Shown piece by piece: positions 7,700 to 10,526 of a stretch of DNA of 10,526 nt. A program made the position numbers and the translations under genes. The number at the start of each line of letters is the position of its first letter. Position 1 is the stretch's first letter. This DNA comes from Puniceicoccales bacterium. GTDB taxonomy: Bacteria > Verrucomicrobiota > Verrucomicrobiia > Opitutales > UBA953. A model generated the notes under the pieces. It worked only from the letters and a program-made list of their open reading frames with translations, searched no databases and had not been told where the DNA came from. The stretch lies in contig JAITPT010000267.1 in the NCBI GenBank assembly GCA_031289285.1, positions 1 to 10,526 on the forward strand, in the 5' to 3' direction.

Positions 7700-7867
7700 T
7701 TAAAAACGGCAGTTGAGTCGGGTCGCCTTCCGGAAGCTGTTGGGCGTCAGGCAGTCGCGCCATCCACTCCACGCACCGCAAGGTGCGCGTCGGGATGCTC
7801 GCAACTGCCTGTCACCTTAGCATCTTCTCGCAGTACTTCCCCTCCAACCGCCGTTTTTCGGATAATC
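7696..7867 (+). repeat. ~172-bp terminal-inverted-repeat element, copy 2
   Basis: Second copy, same orientation as copies 1 and 3. Its left end (ataattaaaaacggcag) overlaps the stop codon of the LpoB-like gene; relative to copy 3 it has lost two bases there. Nested arms are AGGCAGT at 7749-7755 with ACTGCCT at 7804-7810, CATCC (7761-7765) with GGATG (7793-7797), and a tip GCACC-GCAA-GGTGC whose loop is a GNRA-type tetraloop. The right end is ccaaccgccgtttttcggataatcc. As RNA, the outer stem followed by T-run (ccgttttt) could act as a transcription terminator for the operon. Confidence 0.85.
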
Positions 7868-7889
7868 CTAAAAACGACAGTTAATGCGG
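7862..7889 (+). repeat. Isolated left end of the terminal-inverted-repeat element
   Basis: Directly joined to the right end of copy 2 is a further left end, ataatcctaaaaacgacag, one base different from the left end of copy 3 over 19 bases. The rest of the element is absent: the sequence continues with unrelated gcgggcggttttgcac. This looks like a truncated fourth copy or a hybrid end left by excision. The two ends share the ataatcc bases. Confidence 0.7.
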
Positions 7890-7965
7890 GCGGTTTTGCA
7901 CAATCTTTTCACGGTTGTCCCATAGCGTCTAAAGTATTTTGGATGGCGTCTGGTGGCTGCATCTA

Positions 7966-8204
7966 AACCCCAACGGGGTTTCCCAACAGAGCCACAGGGT
8001 TGGCGAGCGAAGCGAGCCTACCCTGGGCACTGCCCACACACAGCACAACCCCAAGGGGGTCGCCCAACGGAGGTGCAAGGGGATGATGTCCACGACGTTG
8101 GGCAACCCCTTTGGTGTTGTGAGAGGGGTGGTCATCGAACCCAGGGTAGGCACTCGTTCCTCGCGCCAACCCTGTGGCTCTGTTGGGCAACCCTCTTGGG
8201 GTTG
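7966..8204. repeat. Nested long palindrome (~240 bp)
   Basis: The outer arms are 7966-8027 and 8140-8204; within them a 24-base block is a perfect inverted match (7982-8005 with 8164-8187), containing acagagccacagggttgg. The inner arms are 8046-8069 and 8096-8119, built on aacccc-ttgggcg type sequence. Each outer arm contains its own short hairpin of the aaccccaacggggtt kind. Translations of this region in all frames are low-complexity and not gene-like. It is a palindromic repeat cluster of the type common in Verrucomicrobiota genomes, according to my recollection, and could form a cruciform or a long RNA hairpin. Confidence 0.85.
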
Positions 8205-8554
8205 TGAACCGCCGTAGCTCGTAAAGTAGGAAAGTACTTTCCCCGAAAAACAAACTTAATGCGTTGATTTGGAACCAGTTTTGAATTCATTTTCACCGCT
8301 GTGGGACAACTGCGAAAAAGTCCTGAAATCTCATGCGCCGAAATCTCATGCGCCCGTCCCACCGCCCCCGCGATGCAGTGGTAAACGCCTGCGTTACGAC
8401 CAGCTTTAAAATGTAATGTGTCCGAATATCGCCACAATGGCAATTAGCCCCGCCAAGCTGTAAAGTAAAAAGTCCTGAAATCTCAAGATACATTCACGTC
8501 ATTGTGAAGAAATAACCTCTTGAAAAACGGGAAACACGGAGCACCTTGGCACCC
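8205..8554. other. Non-coding stretch with short palindromes and direct repeats
   Basis: No gene is apparent. The stretch contains a perfect 14-bp palindrome GGAAAGTACTTTCC (8229-8242), a 15-base tandem repeat of gaaatctcatgcgcc (8325-8339 and 8340-8354) enclosed by inverted GTGGGAC (8301-8307) and GTCCCAC (8356-8362), and a 19-base exact direct repeat aaaaagtcctgaaatctca at 8315-8333 and 8467-8485. The remainder is A/T-rich and featureless. These marks fit repeated insertion and decay between two convergent genes. Confidence 0.7.
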
Positions 8555-8773
8555 ATGACCGAAGAGGAAAAAAACGAAAAAATGTTTCGTGCTTGGCGCG
8601 GAGAAGGCCGAAAGCCCGATGGCCATGCGCCAGACTTCGCTGTCTCAAATGCCGCCTTTTACTGCTTCCACGACGGAGACCCGCGCCTTGAGGAAGCGAG
8701 AGCGACCTATGACGAACACTACTTCCGCGCTCACCCCGAAGAGCGCGAGAAATACGGCTACAAAGGCCCGTAG
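8555..8773 (+). CDS. Small hypothetical protein
   Basis: An open frame of 72 residues rich in charged residues (MTEEEKNEKMFRAWRGEG at the start; HPEEREKYGYKGP at the end). No signal peptide or membrane segment is seen, so a cytoplasmic protein is expected. A central FYCFHDGDPRLEEA segment is followed by an aromatic, charged helix. A TTG nine bases upstream in frame (8546) is a less likely start. There is a weak purine-rich cggag about 13 bases before the ATG. The composition is protein-like and differs from the surrounding repeats, but I do not recognise the family. It may be a remnant of the same mobile DNA as the phage-like gene downstream. Confidence 0.5.
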   Translation: MTEEEKNEKMFRAWRGEGRKPDGHAPDFAVSNAAFYCFHDGDPRLEEARATYDEHYFRAHPEEREKYGYKGP

Positions 8774-8839
8774 CGGCCTCCCTTCCATTGCCCCTCGGCA
8801 CCCATTTGTGGGAAGTTAATTTCCAAACCCTTCCATCCC

Positions 8840-9014
8840 ATAATCCTAAAAACGGCAGTTGAGTCGGGTCGTCTTGCGGAAGCTGTTGGGCCGCAGGCGG
8901 TCGCGCCATCCACTCCACGCACCGCAAGGTGCGCGTCGGGATGCTCGCAACCACCTGCAACCTCAACCCCTTTTCGCAATACTTTCCCCTCCAACCGCCG
9001 TTTTTAGGATAATC
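8840..9014 (+). repeat. ~172-bp terminal-inverted-repeat element, copy 3
   Basis: The best preserved copy. Its left end ATAATCCTAAAAACGG and right end CCGTTTTTAGGATAAT are near-perfect inverted repeats. The nested arms have changed together relative to copies 1 and 2: AGGCGGT at 8895-8901 with ACCACCT at 8950-8956. The hairpin tip GCACC-GCAA-GGTGC is intact. It ends about six bases before the ATG of the phage-like gene, so no room remains for a ribosome-binding site outside the element. Confidence 0.85.
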
Positions 9015-9019
9015 GCCCC

Positions 9020-9418
9020 ATGCAACTAAAATTTACCGTCCAAAACCTCGCTACCCCGCGCCTGCAAAAGCTCATCGGCAAGCTCCAGAAGCGCCAACCC
9101 CTCCTCTCAAAACTCGGAAAGGCAACCGAAATTGAGCTGCGCCGCTGGTTCGCCCAGCGCAACCAAGAGCCAAATGCCAACGGCTGGCCAAAGGGCCACT
9201 TCTGGGCGCGAATCCGCCGTGCCACCGCCTTCGTCGGAGCCGACAACAACACCGCCGTCGTCTCCATCGCCGACCCCGCCTTTGCCCACAAGCTCACTGG
9301 CGGCACCATTCGTCCCCGTGCTGGGCGCAAGAACATCGCCATCCCTCTCACCCCAGAGGCCAAGAAAACGGGAAATCCCAGTTCCGGCCTCCTTGCGGGC
9401 TTGCACCGCACTCCATAA
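9020..9418 (+). CDS. Phage virion morphogenesis-like protein, C-terminally truncated
   Basis: An open frame of 132 residues. The N-terminal half is a basic helix (LQKLIGKLQKRQPLLSKLG), followed by EIELRRWFAQRNQEPNANGW, then a sheet-rich section with VVSIADPAFAHKLTGGTIRP and NIAIPLTPEAKKTG. The aromatic GWPKGHFWARI segment, the GGTI motif and the basic C-terminal part resemble phage virion morphogenesis proteins of the Mu gpG type and their relatives in verrucomicrobial prophages. The last residues (HRTP and stop) are encoded by the start of a ~160-bp repeat, so the original C-terminus was replaced. No neighbouring phage genes are present, and the upstream side abuts element copy 3. It is best seen as an orphan prophage remnant, perhaps not expressed. 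Confidence 0.6.
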   Translation: MQLKFTVQNLATPRLQKLIGKLQKRQPLLSKLGKATEIELRRWFAQRNQEPNANGWPKGHFWARIRRATAFVGADNNTAVVSIADPAFAHKLTGGTIRPRAGRKNIAIPLTPEAKKTGNPSSGLLAGLHRTP

Positions 9419-9564
9419 GGATACGGCTGCGGGCCGGGAGCGTTGGGTGGGGGTGGCGTTTCTTTTTGATTAGCAATGGGCGCGTTCGACGCGGCGACTT
9501 AAGTCGCCGGGCCGCGCCCGCCTTTAAGGGCGGGCTTTCGGCGGCTAAAGCCGCCGCCCCGTGG
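9404..9564. repeat. ~160-bp hairpin-rich repeat, copy 1
   Basis: This sequence is repeated almost exactly at 9630-9788, with one substitution and a two-base difference. It starts caccgcactccataagg, contains gggtgggggtgg and a T-rich stretch, then three adjacent hairpins: the perfect palindrome GGCGACTTAAGTCGCC (9493-9508), CCCGCC-TTTAAG-GGCGGG (9517-9534), and GGCGGC-TAAA-GCCGCC (9540-9555). Its first bases overlap the end of the phage-like open frame and supply its stop codon. Confidence 0.9.
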
Positions 9565-9600
9565 CTGGCAACGGCGAGAGGAGGCGGTGCTGGGAGGAAA

Positions 9601-9635
9601 GCGGTGTCGGCGCTCGTGCCTCGCTCTGCCACCGC
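9601..9635. repeat. Short palindromic repeat at the head of repeat copy 2
   Basis: GCGGTG at 9601-9606 pairs with CACCGC at 9630-9635, with a GC-rich loop between. The right arm is also the first six bases of the ~160-bp repeat. Copy 1 of that repeat has only this right arm, since the sequence to its left belongs to the phage-like gene. So copy 2 appears to hold the intact left boundary and copy 1 a half-site. Confidence 0.6.
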
Positions 9636-9788
9636 ACTCCATAAGGATACGGCTGCGGGCCGGGAGCGTTGGGTGGGGGTGGTGTTTCTTTTTGATTAGC
9701 AATGGGCGCGTTCGACGCGGCGACTTAAGTCGCCGGGCCGCGCCCGCCCTAAGGCGGGCTTTCGGCGGCTAAAGCCGCCGCCCCGTGG
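9630..9788. repeat. ~160-bp hairpin-rich repeat, copy 2
   Basis: Second copy, same orientation, 66 bases after copy 1. The three hairpins are retained; the middle one is CCCGCC-CTAA-GGCGGG (9743-9758), where the two lost bases fall in the loop so pairing is unchanged. It ends 31 bases beyond the murF stop codon, so on the minus strand these hairpins form the 3' untranslated region of murF and could serve as terminators or as 3' RNA protection. Confidence 0.9.
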
Positions 9789-9819
9789 GCGTCGGCGGAG
9801 TTTTCAAAGACGGCTGTGG

Positions 9820-10526
9820 CTACTTTGCGCGGTCTGCTGGCGGCAGGGCGCGCTCGAGGGCGTGGGTGCGGCTGGCTTTGAGGAAGACGGCGCCAGTGGT
9901 CGCGGCGAGCCATTCGCGCAATTCGGCAATGTCGCTGGTGCGGCGAACCGCTGTTTCTGGGAAGCCCGCAGCTACGGCTCCCGCGCCTATCGCCGGCGAG
10001 TCGCCGCCAAACAAAAACAGCCGGTCGCCGCGCCGCAAGGGCAGGGCACGCCCAACGCGCTCGTGCCACAAAATGGAGTCGGGACCTAATTCGTTCATAC
10101 CTCCAAGGACAAACACGCGCCCAGTGCTGCCGGGAGGTTCGTTGGCATCAGCGTTCCCGCGCCCAACGCTGGCGGGAGGTTCGTTGATATCAGCGTTCCC
10201 GCGCCCAGCGCCTTCGGGAGGTTCGTTAGCCGTGGCGTTCTTATTTTCACCGATGCCCGTCGTCGCCGTTGCCGTTGGCGTCGTTGTTCTCCGGTCAAAG
10301 GCGCGGGCGGCGTCGAGCATCGAGTCGGGGTTGGCGTTGTAACAATCCACGTAGAAAAGGCGGCCACCGCGCAGCAGGATTTCCCCGCGCCCGGGCGAAG
10401 GGCGCCAGCGGGCGGCGGCGGCGCGGATGTCCGCCTCACGCGCTCCGGCGAGCAGCGCGGCTACGGCGGCAAGGGCGGCGTTGCGCAACATTCCGTCCGA
10501 GCATTCCGGTATGAAAAAATCAAAGC
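9820..10526 (-). CDS. murF: UDP-N-acetylmuramoyl-tripeptide--D-alanyl-D-alanine ligase (MurF), C-terminal half
   Basis: MurF adds D-Ala-D-Ala to the UDP-MurNAc-tripeptide, the last cytoplasmic step in making the peptidoglycan precursor. The frame is open to the window edge, so the N-terminal part including the ATP-binding loop lies outside; about 234 codons are visible. Conserved pieces are DGMLRNAALAAVAAL (the domain-2 N-rich helix), PGRGEILLRGGRL, VDCYNANPDSM (the YNANP signature) and VFVLGGMNELG with a following WHERVG. Between the YNANP segment and VLGGMNELG there is an extra ~58-residue, Thr/Pro/Gly/Asn-rich insertion with a 14-residue repeat. Other MurF proteins have a short loop at this place. 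The ATG at 10491 is internal to a conserved segment and is not the true start. Confidence 0.9.
   Translation of the reverse strand, partial: FDFFIPECSDGMLRNAALAAVAALLAGAREADIRAAAARWRPSPGRGEILLRGGRLFYVDCYNANPDSMLDAARAFDRRTTTPTATATTGIGENKNATANEPPEGAGRGNADINEPPASVGRGNADANEPPGSTGRVFVLGGMNELGPDSILWHERVGRALPLRRGDRLFLFGGDSPAIGAGAVAAGFPETAVRRTSDIAELREWLAATTGAVFLKASRTHALERALPPADRAK
10117..10240 (-). repeat. In-frame 42-bp tandem repeat within murF
   Basis: Three units start at 10117, 10159 and 10201 (plus-strand numbering), the third slightly degenerate at its end. Each encodes 14 residues of the pattern GNADxNEPPxxxGR. The period is a multiple of three, so gain or loss of a unit keeps the reading frame. 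The units sit in the loop between the YNANP and VLGGMNELG motifs. Confidence 0.9.

Noticed and set aside
7939..8217. Several overlapping open frames on both strands.
   Set aside because: They are products of the nested palindrome; the same peptide-like patterns arise from both arms, as expected for translated repeats.
8504..8524. Possible operator with inverted TTCAC and GTGAA arms before the small ORF.
   Set aside because: The arms are five bases only and no regulator gene is nearby; this is easily due to chance.
9785..10342. Plus-strand open frame of 185 codons.
   Set aside because: Antisense to murF; the apparent repeats GGSLASAFPRP are the complement of the 42-bp repeat in murF.

Overview
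The window looks like chromosomal DNA from a member of the Verrucomicrobiota, with an Opitutaceae-like character. This is an inference from three things: moderately GC-rich genes with no Shine-Dalgarno sequences, an envelope lipoprotein set, and a dense mix of palindromic repeats of the kind I associate with that phylum. No 16S sequence is present, so the placement is tentative.

Layout. Positions 1-114 are a 5S rRNA, the distal end of an rRNA operon, followed by a hairpin terminator. About 940 bases follow with no convincing gene; they contain a GC-rich block with inverted repeats and the first copy of a ~172-bp element with terminal inverted repeats. Positions 1093-7699 hold six co-directional genes, every one encoding an exported protein: a CsgG-like protein with a PEGA domain, a 603-residue protein built from two repeated CsgG/FlgT-like modules, a COG3014-like lipoprotein, a YcfL-like lipoprotein, and two tandem LpoB-like lipoproteins (163 residues each). 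Positions 7700-9819 are a repeat-rich zone with two more copies of the ~172-bp element, an isolated end of it, a ~240-bp nested long palindrome, a small unknown ORF, a truncated phage morphogenesis-like gene, and a ~160-bp hairpin-rich repeat present twice. The minus strand from 9820 to the window edge encodes the C-terminal half of MurF, which carries an in-frame 42-bp tandem repeat.

How the genes fit together. In Escherichia coli, LpoB is an outer-membrane lipoprotein that activates the peptidoglycan synthase PBP1B, and ycfL is the gene next to lpoB. The six-gene cluster therefore looks like an expanded YcfL/LpoB envelope module. Four of its six proteins appear to use variations of the CsgG/LpoB/TolB-N type of fold. 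A role in peptidoglycan synthesis control or an outer-membrane assembly is inferred, not shown. The murF gene is convergent with this cluster and separated from it by the repeat zone, so the two are probably not co-transcribed. The most interesting novelty candidates are the six-gene envelope operon, the foldable ~172-bp element with paired base changes between copies, and the repeat expansion inside MurF.
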